Shown here in pieces: positions 1 through 8,231 of a stretch of 49,270 nucleotides of DNA; position 1 is the stretch's first letter; every line of letters starts with the position of its first letter. This stretch comes from Streptococcus acidominimus. Lineage in GTDB: Bacteria > Bacillota > Bacilli > Lactobacillales > Streptococcaceae. The notes beneath the pieces are model-generated. The model saw only the letters and a program-made list of their open reading frames with translations, was not told where the DNA came from and searched no databases. The stretch lies in contig NZ_MSJL01000014.1 in the NCBI RefSeq assembly GCF_001921825.1, forward strand, positions 1-49,270, in the 5' to 3' direction. The translations under genes were made by a program, and so were the position numbers.

Positions 1-190
1 CTTCTATTTCCCGCCTCCAAAGGTATCCCATACCTTTGGAGCTAGGAAGATTTATACCTAAAGGTAGCCATACCTGTAATCAGCTGAAGCTGAAACAGTT
101 ATGTCTCTTTTTTGCACAGCTCGTAGCCCGAGTTCAATTATTTAAGATACAAAGCCTGTTAAAAACTCAAAGCGTACCCCATTTATGTAT
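1..190. repeat. Family A interspersed repeat, partial copy
   Basis: The sequence cut by the window edge contains the hairpin at 15-41 (arms CTCCAAAG / CTTTGGAG), a CAGCTGAAGCTG stem, and the signature GCACAGCTCGTAGCCCGAGT near 115-134 followed by AAGATACAAAGCCTGTTAAAAA. The same modules recur at 3831-4612, 22418-22735, 28205-29220, 35383-35782 and 46400-47042. The copy runs up to the 3' end of holB. No convincing gene lies in it. Confidence 0.8.
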
Positions 191-196
191 TAACAG

Positions 197-1099
197 TCAC
201 TTCACTTGTTTTTCTGTTAATAATAGCCAGTATTCCAAGGCATTTTGTAGACTGACATTACTCTGCCATTGGTGGTGAGCCAACTGCAAGTTCTCCAAAT
301 AGGTCAAAACGGTAGGCTCCGTCATCCGCTCTGCCAATAAGAGGGTGAGCAGCTCAAACAAGCGAGCTTGATCTGCCTTTTCATCTGCTAAACGAACCAA
401 ACTTCCCACTTGTAAGTATGCCTTATTGGGCTGTTTGAACAGCACATCCAGCCACTTTTTCGCCACAGTTATCAATTCTAAAAAGGATTTCTGAACGGCT
501 AATTGCTGGGCTTCTTCAATGCTTGCAACGAGGCGGGCAATCAACTGAGCCTGCGTTTTTAATAAGCCTTTTTCTTCCAACATGCGCTCCAAAACGGGTA
601 GATTTTTGGGAAAGCTCACAATCTGAACGCGACTTTTAATCGTTGCTAGGACAGCGTGTTCTTGGTTGGTCAATAAAAAGATACGAATGTCGCTCTGAGG
701 TTCCTCAATGACTTTTAACAAAGAATTGGCTGCATTGGGATGCATCTTCTCTGCGTCACGAATGATAAAAACCTGCCGATTCGATTCAAAACCCGACTGG
801 GAAAACTGCTTGACCAAATTGCGAATGGTCTCCGTCTTAATGGTATTGCCTTGAGGGCTGACAAGACTCACATCTGCGAACTCCCCCTGCTCAATCAGCC
901 GACAGGAACGGCATTGTCCACAAGGAATTTCCGCTACTTTATTCTCACAAAAAATCGCCTGACTAAGAAAGATTGCCATCTCAAAACTAGCAAAATCACC
1001 CGAAAAAAGATAGGCATGTGCCAAGCGTCCTTGTTGCAACACATTCTGAAAATACTGGTAAACGTGGGGCTGTATCCCCTGTAATTCTTCTTTTTTCAT
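197..1099 (-). CDS. holB: DNA polymerase III subunit delta-prime
   Basis: This is the clamp-loader subunit that, with tau/gamma and delta, opens the sliding clamp and loads it onto primed DNA. The 300-residue length is normal for the family. The N-terminal AAA+ region has a degenerate P-loop (GDFASFE, no GKT), as expected for delta-prime, which does not hydrolyse ATP. A zinc module CGQCRSC follows a preceding Cys at about residues 51-66, and the sensor/arginine-finger motif appears as SRV rather than SRC. The gene starts 2 bases after the tmk stop, so the two are co-transcribed, which is the usual streptococcal pairing. Its 3' end abuts a family A repeat. Confidence 0.93.
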   Translation of the reverse strand: MKKEELQGIQPHVYQYFQNVLQQGRLAHAYLFSGDFASFEMAIFLSQAIFCENKVAEIPCGQCRSCRLIEQGEFADVSLVSPQGNTIKTETIRNLVKQFSQSGFESNRQVFIIRDAEKMHPNAANSLLKVIEEPQSDIRIFLLTNQEHAVLATIKSRVQIVSFPKNLPVLERMLEEKGLLKTQAQLIARLVASIEEAQQLAVQKSFLELITVAKKWLDVLFKQPNKAYLQVGSLVRLADEKADQARLFELLTLLLAERMTEPTVLTYLENLQLAHHQWQSNVSLQNALEYWLLLTEKQVK

Positions 1100-1101
1100 C
1101 T

Positions 1102-1734
1102 TTATTTAAAAAAGCGGTCGCAAATGGCAGTAAAGGCAGCCTCCACCACTTCCTCCAAGGTCTTAGAAGCATCAATTTTAACAATCCGCTCTGATTCCTT
1201 ATCCAAAAGTGCCAAATACCCCGCCCGCACACGCTCGTGCATATCAAGGGCCTCCATATCGAGCCTATCGATATCCCGATCAGCATTGCGAGCAATCCGT
1301 GCCAAGCCTTCTTCGACATCAATATCAAAATAGAGCGTCAAATCTGGCTTCAATCCATCTGTCGCATACTGATTTAGCCACTCAATCGCTTCAATGTCTA
1401 AGCCCCTACCAAATCCTTGATAGGCGACAGAAGAATCGATAAAGCGATCGACCAAGAGCAATTGTCCGCTTTCCAAGGCTGGGAGGATCCGTTCTTTCAA
1501 ATGCTGGCGCCGTGCTGCAATATAAAGTAGCAACTCCGTCTTGTCATCCATCGCCGTATTTTGAGGATTTAAGATGACGGATCGGATATCTTCTGCAATC
1601 GCCACTCCCCCCGGTTCACGAGTCGTTGTGACTTGCTTTCCTAGTGCTGTCAAGCGAGGGAGCAATTCTTGTAAAACCGTCGTCTTTCCTGCACCATCTG
1701 GCCCTTCAAATGTGATAAATATTCCTTGTGTCAT
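1102..1734 (-). CDS. tmk: Thymidylate kinase
   Basis: The enzyme phosphorylates dTMP to dTDP for DNA synthesis in the cytoplasm. The P-loop [11 protein letters not shown] lies at residues 9-19, followed by the TREPGG dTMP-binding motif near 38-43 and [12 protein letters not shown] at about 96-107. The 210-residue length is standard. The ATG is preceded by AGGGGA at a suitable distance. The gene leads the tmk-holB operon and is divergent from the YitT gene; the 167-base gap must hold both promoters. Confidence 0.96.
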   Translation of the reverse strand: MTQGIFITFEGPDGAGKTTVLQELLPRLTALGKQVTTTREPGGVAIAEDIRSVILNPQNTAMDDKTELLLYIAARRQHLKERILPALESGQLLLVDRFIDSSVAYQGFGRGLDIEAIEWLNQYATDGLKPDLTLYFDIDVEEGLARIARNADRDIDRLDMEALDMHERVRAGYLALLDKESERIVKIDASKTLEEVVEAAFTAICDRFFK

Positions 1735-1842
1735 ACAAATCCCCTATTTATGATACTCTTTGAAAATCATCTGATTCTTTTCCTTGAGTGTAGTTCATTT
1801 TATTCTACCAAAAAAGCGGAGAAAAAGCACTTTTTATTTGTC

Positions 1843-1871
1843 TTGTATATCCCTTTTAAATCTGCTAAAAT
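1843..1871 (+). promoter_or_regulatory. Sigma-A promoter of the YitT gene
   Basis: TTGTAT at 1843-1848 and TAAAAT at 1866-1871 are 17 bases apart, with an extended TGC immediately before the -10. The start codon is at 1902. Confidence 0.65.
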
Positions 1872-1901
1872 AAGAGTAGACAAACCGGAAGGGGCAGGGG
1901 A

Positions 1902-2765
1902 ATGCTACGATTTAAGAATCTATTTTTTATTATACTGGGTGCTGGACTTTTTTCTTTTGGACTCAATTACCTCATCATCCCAAACCACCTCTATGAGGGC
2001 GGCGCAACAGGGATCAATCTGATTATCTACTACCTATTTCGCATCCAACCGTGGATAATGAATATCCTTATCAATATTCCCTTGTTTATCCTTGGCTGGA
2101 AAATTTTGGGCAAACGGACACTCTATTATAGCATTGTCGGTACCGTAGGGGTGACCACCTGGCTAGCTCTCTTTGAACGCATTCCTATTCGCGTCCCATT
2201 AGAAGGAGATCTGGTCTTAGTATCTATCCTCGGTGGTATCCTTATGGGAGCAGGTCTCGGAATCATCTTCAGGGCTGGAGGCACAACCGGGGGAAGTGAT
2301 ATTCTCGCGCGAATTGGCCACAAATACACTTCTTTTACGATTGGACAAATCATTTTAGCCATTGATGTGTTGGTGCTGACACTGACGATTTTAGTCTTTC
2401 ACGATCTTCGCAATGTACTCTACACCTTGATGATGGTTACCATTGTCTCTCGTGTGATTGACTTTATCAGTGATGGAAACTATGGCAGTAAGGGTGTCAT
2501 GATCGTTTCTGAAAAATCACAGGAACTGGCTCAAGCCATTGATGAACAGATCGAACGCGGTATCACCCTGATCAAGGCTCAAGGCTTTTATAGCAGGAAA
2601 GAAATTGATATGGTTTACTCTGTCATCTATAAGAGCCAGCTACAAGAAATGAAAGACCTGATTCACCGGATCGACCCCCACGCCTTTATCACCATTACTG
2701 ATGCCCATGAAGTTCTGGGAGAAGGATTTACGCTGGATAGCAACAAACAACCTTTTGAAAAATAA
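1902..2765 (+). CDS. YitT family membrane protein (DUF161 and DUF2179)
   Basis: This 287-residue protein has about five hydrophobic segments in residues 1-185, including glycine-rich GGILMGAGLGIIFRAGGTTG around 100-120. A soluble C-terminal domain (about 200-287) begins GVMIVSEKSQELAQAI, typical of DUF2179. The family is widespread in Firmicutes but its substrate is not established; some members are linked to membrane homeostasis. The ATG follows AAGGGGCAGGGGA. It is monocistronic and followed by a BOX-like repeat and a convergent terminator. Family assignment is firm; function is unknown. Confidence 0.88.
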   Translation: MLRFKNLFFIILGAGLFSFGLNYLIIPNHLYEGGATGINLIIYYLFRIQPWIMNILINIPLFILGWKILGKRTLYYSIVGTVGVTTWLALFERIPIRVPLEGDLVLVSILGGILMGAGLGIIFRAGGTTGGSDILARIGHKYTSFTIGQIILAIDVLVLTLTILVFHDLRNVLYTLMMVTIVSRVIDFISDGNYGSKGVMIVSEKSQELAQAIDEQIERGITLIKAQGFYSRKEIDMVYSVIYKSQLQEMKDLIHRIDPHAFITITDAHEVLGEGFTLDSNKQPFEK

Positions 2766-2816
2766 TACTCTTGGAATGGCAAAATGAACGGGTATCCAGA
2801 GGCTCAATGGCGTTGA

Positions 2817-2921
2817 TACTCGTCAAAAATCAAAATCTGACGTCGTTAATTCACCTTGCTGAACTTCAGTTCTACCTGCGGTTTCGTTGCCTAGTCAGAT
2901 TTTGATTTTTATAGGAGTATG
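2817..2921. repeat. Family B (BOX-like) repeat, minimal form
   Basis: The ends are inverted: TACTCGTCAAAAATCAAAATC on the left pairs with GATTTTGATTTTTATAGGAGTA on the right. The centre holds a GAACTTCAGTTC hairpin and a CTACCTGCGG...GTTGCCTAG segment. The architecture parallels pneumococcal BOX (boxA-centre-boxC). An inverted close copy lies at 17690-17791. Confidence 0.75.
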
Positions 2922-2944
2922 AACTTGAGCTACAACTCGCTGAC

Positions 2945-2994
2945 AAAAAGGCTTAAAACCATCATTCTTAGGAATGGGATTTAAGCCTTTTCTT
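2945..2994. terminator. Bidirectional terminator between the YitT and CBS genes
   Basis: The arms AAAAGGCTTAAA and TTTAAGCCTTTT face each other, with a T-rich tail on the plus strand and an A-run that reads as T on the minus strand. It serves the convergent genes on both sides. Confidence 0.8.
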
Positions 2995-3064
2995 ATTTAT
3001 AAACTTTTCTTGATATTCACGAAAAATCAACAAGCTATCCGTTTGATTTTTAAAGAGCATGAAC

Positions 3065-3721
3065 TTATATTTTTTTGGTTTCAGTAGGTAGCATACTGTC
3101 CACTTTGATACCTGCCTGTTCAAACATAGCTGCCACTTGCTGGCTGTCCACCCTGCCTTCAATCTGCACTTCAATGACTACGTTACCTGATTTATCTGCA
3201 ATCTGAACCGTGCTGATAATATTGTAGCCCTGTTCTGAAATCAATCTGATGATCTTTTCGAGTTCCCCAGCCTTATTTTCTACGAGGAAACGCACGCGCA
3301 CTCCCGCTTCACCATAACCAGATACATGGAGGAAGGCTGCAAAAACATCACGATCCGTGATAACTCCTGCCATTTGGTCATTGTCCACGACAGGCAAAAT
3401 ACCGACCTTGTTTTTGTACATCAGATAGACGGCATCTTCTAGGCTGGCGAATCTGGATACCGTAATGACATCACGAATCATCACATCACGAACCTTGGTT
3501 TTATTCAACAGATAATTCATCTCATAAATCGATAGACTAGTCGCCTTTGAAGGGCTGGCTTCTGCAATCGTTCCCTCTGTCACAAGACCAACCAATTTGT
3601 CATTTTCAATAACAGGTAAACGGTGAATCATCTGCTCACGCATCAATTCAGCTGCATGCGCAATCGTCGTATCCGGTGAAATATAGACAACCTTTCGCGT
3701 CATAAAATCTTTCACTGCCAT
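3065..3721 (-). CDS. CBS-pair and ACT domain protein (AcuB-like)
   Basis: Two CBS motifs occupy residues 1-130 (MAVKDFMTRKVVYISPDTTI, then VRDVMIRDVITVSRFASLED). An ACT-like domain follows from about 140 to 210 (RVRFLVENKAGELEKIIRLI). CBS pairs usually bind adenosyl nucleotides and ACT domains bind small metabolites, so a cytoplasmic sensor role is likely. The partner is not visible from context. AGGAGG precedes the ATG. There is no hydrolase or transporter domain attached. Confidence 0.85.
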   Translation of the reverse strand: MAVKDFMTRKVVYISPDTTIAHAAELMREQMIHRLPVIENDKLVGLVTEGTIAEASPSKATSLSIYEMNYLLNKTKVRDVMIRDVITVSRFASLEDAVYLMYKNKVGILPVVDNDQMAGVITDRDVFAAFLHVSGYGEAGVRVRFLVENKAGELEKIIRLISEQGYNIISTVQIADKSGNVVIEVQIEGRVDSQQVAAMFEQAGIKVDSMLPTETKKI

Positions 3722-3753
3722 ATATAAACCTCCTAGTCTCTTTATATAGTCTT

Positions 3754-3783
3754 AGTATACCACAAATTAGAAAACGATTTCAA
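3754..3783 (-). promoter_or_regulatory. Promoter of the CBS-ACT gene
   Basis: On the minus strand TTGAAA (3778-3783) and TATACT (3754-3759) are separated by 18 bases, about 33 bases upstream of the ATG. Confidence 0.65.
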
Positions 3784-3830
3784 TTTTTATTGAAAAAAAG
3801 TGACATTTTTCCTGCTGATAGGAGGGCATT

Positions 3831-4612
3831 AAGATACAAAGGGTGTTAAAAAAGCGACCGAAAAATAGGAGACTGACGCAGAACTTTTAGATGAGAGTTT
3901 GCTTCGCAAACCTCTATTTCCGAGGTTTAGCACGTGTTCAGTTAAGATGTGAAGCCGTTAAAAAACCGACTGAAAATTAGGAAACATGACGAAGAAGCCA
4001 GTGAGAGTTTGCTTCGCAAACTTCTATCTTCCGCCTCTAAAGTATGCTATACCTTTAGAGCTAGGAATGTTTATCCCTAAAGGGAGCCACACTTGATACG
4101 AGTTTCACTCGTTCTATCTCCAGCCTTCAACAGTCTATTCCTAGACTGTTTGACACGAGCTTCACTCGTTCTATTTCCAACCTTCAACAGTCTATTCCTA
4201 GACTGTTTGACACGAGCTTCACTCGTTCTATTTCCAACCTTCAACAGTCTATTCCCAGACTGTTTGACACGAGCACTGCTCGTTTTATCTCCAACCTCCC
4301 ACAGTCTATTCCTAGACTGTTTGACACGAGCTTCGCTCGTTCTATTTCCAACCTTCAACAGTCTATTCCTAGACTGTTGAAGCGAGCAAAGCAAAAATAG
4401 GAGTTTTGACGAGTGAAAAGCTCCAGTGGGGGTTTTCAGCCTATTTCCTAAAGAACCATCATCAGCTAAAACTGAAACAGGTATCGCTCTTTTTTGCACA
4501 GCTCGTAGCCCGAGTTCAATTATACAAGACGAGTTAACGAAGTAATAAAAATATAAACTAAATGACTATAAAAATTCAAAGCGCACCCTTATCTATACAA
4601 CAAGCAAGCTCG
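3831..4612. repeat. Family A repeat, long composite copy with internal tandem array
   Basis: This fills most of the 960-base gap between the CBS and Bax-inhibitor genes. Modules include GTTTGCTTCGCAAAC hairpins (near 3899 and 4008), the covarying hairpin at 4035-4060 (CTCTAAAG / CTTTAGAG) and the terminal GCACAGCTCGTAGCCCGAGT. The right end switches to a family B edge (ACGAGTTAACGAAGTAATAA...ACTATA). No credible gene is present. Confidence 0.8.
4088..4382. repeat. Tandem array, five 57-bp units
   Basis: CAGTCT recurs at 4131, 4188, 4245, 4302 and 4359, exactly 57 bases apart. Each unit contains two hairpins: ACAGTCTATTCCTAGACTGT and CACGAGCTTCACTCGT. The fourth unit has GAGCACTGCTC in place of the usual second hairpin, with its stem preserved. 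Confidence 0.9.
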
Positions 4613-4625
4613 TAACAGCTACGAC

Positions 4626-4659
4626 AAAAAAAGAAGACCGCCCTCTAGGCAATCTTCTC
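4626..4659 (-). terminator. Terminator of the Bax-inhibitor-like gene
   Basis: On the minus strand AGAAGATTGCC pairs with GGCGGTCTTCT (two G-U pairs) around a 5-base loop, followed by a run of seven T. Confidence 0.85.
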
Positions 4660-4681
4660 TGTATATAGGTAGAGGTTCTTC

Positions 4682-5377
4682 CTAATCTCTTGAACCAAAG
4701 ATGCGCAACAGATGCAAGAAGAGATTGATAAAGTCAAGATAGAGAGACAGTGCCATTGCAATGACCCATCCCTGACCTACTTCACCATTGGTTTCTTCAA
4801 AGACATGGCGAATGCGCTGGTTATCATAGGTAATCAAGCCTGAAAAAATCAAAACGGAAATAATCGAAATGATAAAGCTCATGCCTGAACTAGCAAGAAA
4901 GATATTGACAACCGTTGCAATAATCACTCCAAACAAGGCCGCATAGAGTGCCTGCCCCATACCTGAAAGATTTCTCTTGGTTGTCAGCCCGATCACCGCC
5001 ATCACGACAAACATCAAAGAAGCTGTCAAAAAGGCTGTTAGGACAGTTTCGCCCGTGTAGGCGAGTAAGACAATGCTAATGGTAAAGCCATTCATGACCG
5101 AATAAGCTAAAAACATGGGCAAGGCCAGAGGGCTATTTTGAGCTGCCATACGCGAAGCCACAAAAACAAGTCCGATTTCAGCCAGCAAAATCAGCCAGAT
5201 GACAAAGGAACCTCCTAGCAACAAGTTAAAGGTAATATCTCTAAAAACTGTCAGCGACAGATAAGAGACCAGAGCAGAAATGCCAATGCCTGCTGCCACA
5301 AAGCCATAAATTTTACCAAGGAAACGGTTCAAAGCGGTATTATCCACTTGATTGATAATATAAGGTTCTTGATTCAT
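4682..5377 (-). CDS. Bax inhibitor-1 / YccA family membrane protein
   Basis: The 231-residue protein has seven hydrophobic segments spread over residues 25-230. The family signature near the C terminus, LITYDNQRIRHVFEE, carries the paired Asp/Arg region. Bacterial members are predicted pH-sensitive ion leak channels or FtsH modulators, and the physiological role in streptococci is not settled. The ATG follows GAGGAGGATTGAA. It is a single gene ending at its own terminator. Confidence 0.88.
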   Translation of the reverse strand: MNQEPYIINQVDNTALNRFLGKIYGFVAAGIGISALVSYLSLTVFRDITFNLLLGGSFVIWLILLAEIGLVFVASRMAAQNSPLALPMFLAYSVMNGFTISIVLLAYTGETVLTAFLTASLMFVVMAVIGLTTKRNLSGMGQALYAALFGVIIATVVNIFLASSGMSFIISIISVLIFSGLITYDNQRIRHVFEETNGEVGQGWVIAMALSLYLDFINLFLHLLRIFGSRD

Positions 5378-5406
5378 TTCAATCCTCCTCTAAATGAATT
5401 ACGATA

Positions 5407-5886
5407 TTAGTGAAAATGAAAACTGCCTTGTTTCCACATTTTCTGTAAAGGAAGCGTCGCTTCTTTCACAGCCCATTACTTATCGACAAAGGTCACAATC
5501 CATGCCTCCTTGTAGCGCGGTGGTGCAATGGTGGCTCCGAACATGTGCTTGACAATAATATCTTCTTCGACCTTGTTTAAATCAGTCAACTTCTGGGCAT
5601 TGCGTTTTGCAATCCGTGGATGAATCCAAGCATGGCTCTTTTTAAACTTGGTCTCACGCCAATCATAATAAAACAAATCATGCAAGAGACCACCACGCGC
5701 CGTTGATTTGGCATCCCATCCTAGTTTCTTTGCAATCTTATAGCTGGTATAGGATACATGAATCGAATGCTCCAAACGGGTCGAATAATAATGGTGAGGG
5801 ATTGTCCCGAGTTTTTGTACCTTGGGCATTTCTATCAGATGCCCAACATAGGTCATATACTCTTCATCTTCTGTATAGACTGTCAT
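5407..5886 (-). pseudogene. HD-domain phosphohydrolase, truncated by an in-frame stop
   Basis: The intact part (5476-5886, 136 codons) has the metal-binding pattern EHSIHVS...LLHDLF of HD hydrolases, which act on nucleotides or cyclic nucleotides. It reads to FVDK and then TAA (5476-5478). The same frame continues without interruption for 22 more codons (WAVKEATLPLQKMWKQ then GSFHFH) to a TAA at 5407-5409. From memory of relatives, the family usually continues FVDKYWAV, so a Tyr codon probably became a stop. The HD metal site is intact, so a shortened protein could still work. It follows the methyltransferase gene by 46 bases, with its own -10 element. Confidence 0.6.
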
Positions 5887-5904
5887 GCTATCACCTCACT
5901 TTCT

Positions 5905-5910
5905 ATTATA
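5905..5910 (-). promoter_or_regulatory. -10 element upstream of the HD-domain gene
   Basis: A TATAAT reads on the minus strand in the 46-base gap after the methyltransferase gene. No good -35 is visible; the hexamer is perfect. Confidence 0.45.
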
Positions 5911-5931
5911 CCATAGTCTATAAATTCTAGC

Positions 5932-6672
5932 TTAAATAAAGCTAAAGAGAAGAATCCCTGCTGCCACTGCTACATTCAAACTCTCTGCCTGTCCTGGCAT
6001 GTTAATATGCACTAAGTCATCTGCTTGAGCTTCAACCACTGGTGAAATTCCCTGCCCTTCATTGCCCATGACAATAGCAAACGACCTTGCTACATCAACT
6101 GCCTTATAATCCCTAGACTTGGCAGATAGGGTGGTCGCTAATACCTGTACCCCATGATCTTTGAGCTGGGTAAGCAGCTCTTCAATGGCAACTCGGTAAA
6201 CTGGTAAATGAAAATGACTCCCCTGCATTGCACGCAGGGTTTTCAGGTTGTAGATGTCTGCGGACTTATCCGAGATAAAGACCGCGTCGTAGCCTGCCGC
6301 GTCTGCCGTTCGAATCATGGTTCCAACATTTCCCGGATCCTGGACATCTTCTAGGACCAAATACTTCCCTCTGAACTGTTCGGGCATTCTAGCACTTGGT
6401 AGGGAGACTTGGGCAACAATGCCCTGCGGAGTCTGACTATCGGCTAGCTCCTGTAAAATTTCTGGACTGACCACCACCTTACAAACATCTTCCGTTACCT
6501 TTTCACGGTATTCCTCTAAGACAAAGACCCGCTCAATATCAGCTTTGGCCCGACATGCCTCTTCAAACAAATGCCAGCCCTCAATTAGGTAGGACTGCTT
6601 GCGGTACTTCTTTTGGTGTAATTTTTTGGTTTCCTTAATCAGCCGATTAGACTTGGAACGAATCGTCTCCAT
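5932..6672 (-). CDS. SpoU/TrmH family RNA 2'-O-methyltransferase
   Basis: The 246-residue protein has an N-terminal substrate-binding domain (about 1-90, basic KSNRLIKETKKLHQKKYRKQ). A SPOUT knot domain follows with motif 1 DVQDPGNVGTMIRTADAAGY, motif 2 IVMGNEGQGIS and motif 3 INMPGQAESLNVAVAAGILL. It should methylate a ribose in rRNA or tRNA using SAM; the exact target cannot be read from sequence. GAGGGAG precedes the ATG. It is divergent from acyP, an arrangement seen in other streptococci. Confidence 0.9.
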   Translation of the reverse strand: METIRSKSNRLIKETKKLHQKKYRKQSYLIEGWHLFEEACRAKADIERVFVLEEYREKVTEDVCKVVVSPEILQELADSQTPQGIVAQVSLPSARMPEQFRGKYLVLEDVQDPGNVGTMIRTADAAGYDAVFISDKSADIYNLKTLRAMQGSHFHLPVYRVAIEELLTQLKDHGVQVLATTLSAKSRDYKAVDVARSFAIVMGNEGQGISPVVEAQADDLVHINMPGQAESLNVAVAAGILLFSFI

Positions 6673-6708
6673 GCAACTCCCTCATTTTCTTTCATTACCA
6701 AACAATGA

Positions 6709-6714
6709 TATAAT
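6709..6714 (+). promoter_or_regulatory. -10 element upstream of acyP
   Basis: A consensus TATAAT lies 31 bases before the acyP ATG. The candidate -35 (TTTCTT, 17 bases upstream) is weak. Confidence 0.5.
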
Positions 6715-6745
6715 AAAGTAAGGAACTTGTCAAAAGGAGAAACAC

Positions 6746-7030
6746 ATGCAAAAGGTAAAAATGATCGCTTCTGGTCGGGTACAAGGAGTTGGCTTTCGCT
6801 GGGCTGTCCAATATCTAGCAGTAGAAATCGGAGACATCTATGGTCGAGTCTGGAATAATGAGGACGGAACTGTCACAATTCTTGCCCAATCAGACAAGCC
6901 AGCTAAGCTCAGTCAATTCATTCAGGAAATCCGTAAAAATCCCTCGTGCATGTCTAAGGTAAGCTATCTGGATGTGACCCTTGCAAACTTTGAAAACTTT
7001 AAGGATTTTCAGGTCAAACAGTGGCATTAA
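6746..7030 (+). CDS. acyP: Acylphosphatase
   Basis: This 94-residue enzyme hydrolyses carboxyl-phosphate bonds of acyl phosphates. The catalytic Arg lies in GRVQGVGFRW (residues 10-19) and the catalytic Asn in GRVWNNEDGTV (near 33-43), so the active site is complete. AAAAGGAG precedes the ATG by 6 bases. The yidC gene follows 65 bases later on the same strand, so the two may be co-transcribed. Confidence 0.93.
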   Translation: MQKVKMIASGRVQGVGFRWAVQYLAVEIGDIYGRVWNNEDGTVTILAQSDKPAKLSQFIQEIRKNPSCMSKVSYLDVTLANFENFKDFQVKQWH

Positions 7031-7095
7031 AGACTTGTATATTTTCTCCAAAACAAGTAGAATAGAGTGTATCATGTAAAAAAGGAAATGATAAA

Positions 7096-8013
7096 GTGAA
7101 AAAATCAAACCGTATTGTATTGTCAGGACTTGTCCTATCTATGCTCTTCTTCCTATCTGGTTGTGTAAAGACCAAAAATGGCGTTCCGACTGGAGAGGGC
7201 TGGGTCTATAAACTCCTTGTCGAGCCGATGGGAAATGTCATCCAGTTCTTTGCTGAAAACCAAGGGCTCGGATTTGGAGTCGCTATTATCGTCGTAACCA
7301 TTTGCGTCCGCCTGCTCATCTTGCCACTCGGTATTTACCAATCTTGGAAAGCTACCTATCAATCCGAGAAAATGCACTACCTCAAACCGATTCTTGCTCC
7401 TATCCAAGAGCGCATGAAAAATGCTAGCTCGCAAGAAGAACAGCTGGCTGCCCAGCAAGAACTTTTTGCTACCCAAAAAGAGTACGGTGTCAGCATATTT
7501 GGTGGCATGGGATGCCTTCCTCTCCTCATCCAAATGCCTTTCTTCTCCGCCCTCTTTTATGCAGCACGCTATACAGAGGGAATTGCAGATGCTAGCTTTA
7601 TGGGGATTGCACTTGGAAAATCAAGTCTGATTCTTACAGCCGTAGCTGGTGTCCTCTACTTCTTCCAGTCACTTCTCATGCAGGTCGGCATGGAGGACGA
7701 ACAAAAACAACAGATGAAAACAATGATGCTCATGAACCCACTCATGATTGTCTTCTTATCATGGAGTTCTCCAGCTGGTGTGACCCTCTACTGGGTTGTC
7801 GGTGGAATTATCGGAATCATTCAGCAAGTGATTACCAACTTCTTCCTTAAGCCAAAACTTCGCAGACAAGTTGCAGAAGAATTTGAACAAAATCCTCCTA
7901 AACCACTCCACACAAGCACTCGTGTCAAAACCGAAACACCAACTATGGATACTGCGATTACCTCATCATCAAAAAAGAAAAACCGGAATGCTGGCAAGCA
8001 ACGTTCGCGTTAG
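7096..8013 (+). CDS. yidC: YidC/Oxa1 membrane protein insertase (lipoprotein form, YidC2-like)
   Basis: This inserts proteins into the membrane, alone or with SecYEG. It starts at GTG 7096 after AAAGGAAATG. A lipoprotein signal ends in LSGC (Cys23). The conserved hydrophilic-groove Arg is in ICVRLLILPLGIYQSWK (near residue 72), and five membrane segments run to about 255. The C-terminal tail (about 255-305) is strongly basic (SKKKNRNAGKQRSR), the feature that separates streptococcal YidC2 from YidC1 and contacts the ribosome. The YidC2 assignment is inferred from that tail and the acyP neighbour. Confidence 0.93.
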   Translation: MKKSNRIVLSGLVLSMLFFLSGCVKTKNGVPTGEGWVYKLLVEPMGNVIQFFAENQGLGFGVAIIVVTICVRLLILPLGIYQSWKATYQSEKMHYLKPILAPIQERMKNASSQEEQLAAQQELFATQKEYGVSIFGGMGCLPLLIQMPFFSALFYAARYTEGIADASFMGIALGKSSLILTAVAGVLYFFQSLLMQVGMEDEQKQQMKTMMLMNPLMIVFLSWSSPAGVTLYWVVGGIIGIIQQVITNFFLKPKLRRQVAEEFEQNPPKPLHTSTRVKTETPTMDTAITSSSKKKNRNAGKQRSR

Positions 8014-8068
8014 GGCGACCTGATTAGCTGTAAAATTCTTGGCTATTAGCGCCAATGGACTAAAAAAT

Positions 8069-8117
8069 GAAACGACCAATTCTCTGTATCAAACAGGAAA
8101 TTGGTCGTTTTCTTTTT
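8069..8117 (+). terminator. Terminator of the acyP-yidC unit
   Basis: The stem AAACGACCAATT / AAATTGGTCGTTT surrounds a loop of about 17 bases and is followed by TTTCTTTTTG. Confidence 0.85.
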
Positions 8118-8121
8118 GTCA

Positions 8122-8224
8122 TACTCAACGAAAATCAAATTCTGACGTTGTTAACTCGCCTTGCTGAACTTCAGTTCTACCTGCGACTCGTTGCTTAGTA
8201 CTAAAAATAAACTAAACGGCTATA
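8122..8224. repeat. Family B (BOX-like) repeat, hybrid ends
   Basis: The left end is of the ACTCAACGAAAATCAAATTC type. The centre has GAACTTCAGTTC and CTACCTGCGACTCGTTGC. The right end is the other edge type, TAGTACTAAAAATAAACTAA followed by ACGGCTATA. It ends 8 bases before the greA stop. Confidence 0.7.
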
Positions 8225-8231
8225 ACTGCTG

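Noticed and set aside
36..278. 80-codon plus-strand frame at the left edge
   Set aside because: It lies in a family A repeat and runs into the antisense of holB; no ribosome site.
996..1328. 110-codon minus-strand frame across the tmk-holB junction
   Set aside because: It overlaps two clear genes in another frame; tmk and holB are both intact and of standard length.
4077..4499. Long open frames on both strands with 19-residue repeats (140 aa minus, 95 aa plus)
   Set aside because: The 57-bp unit is a multiple of three, so a stop-free unit gives open frames on both strands. There is no ribosome site and the units are hairpins. It is a repeat, not a repeat protein.
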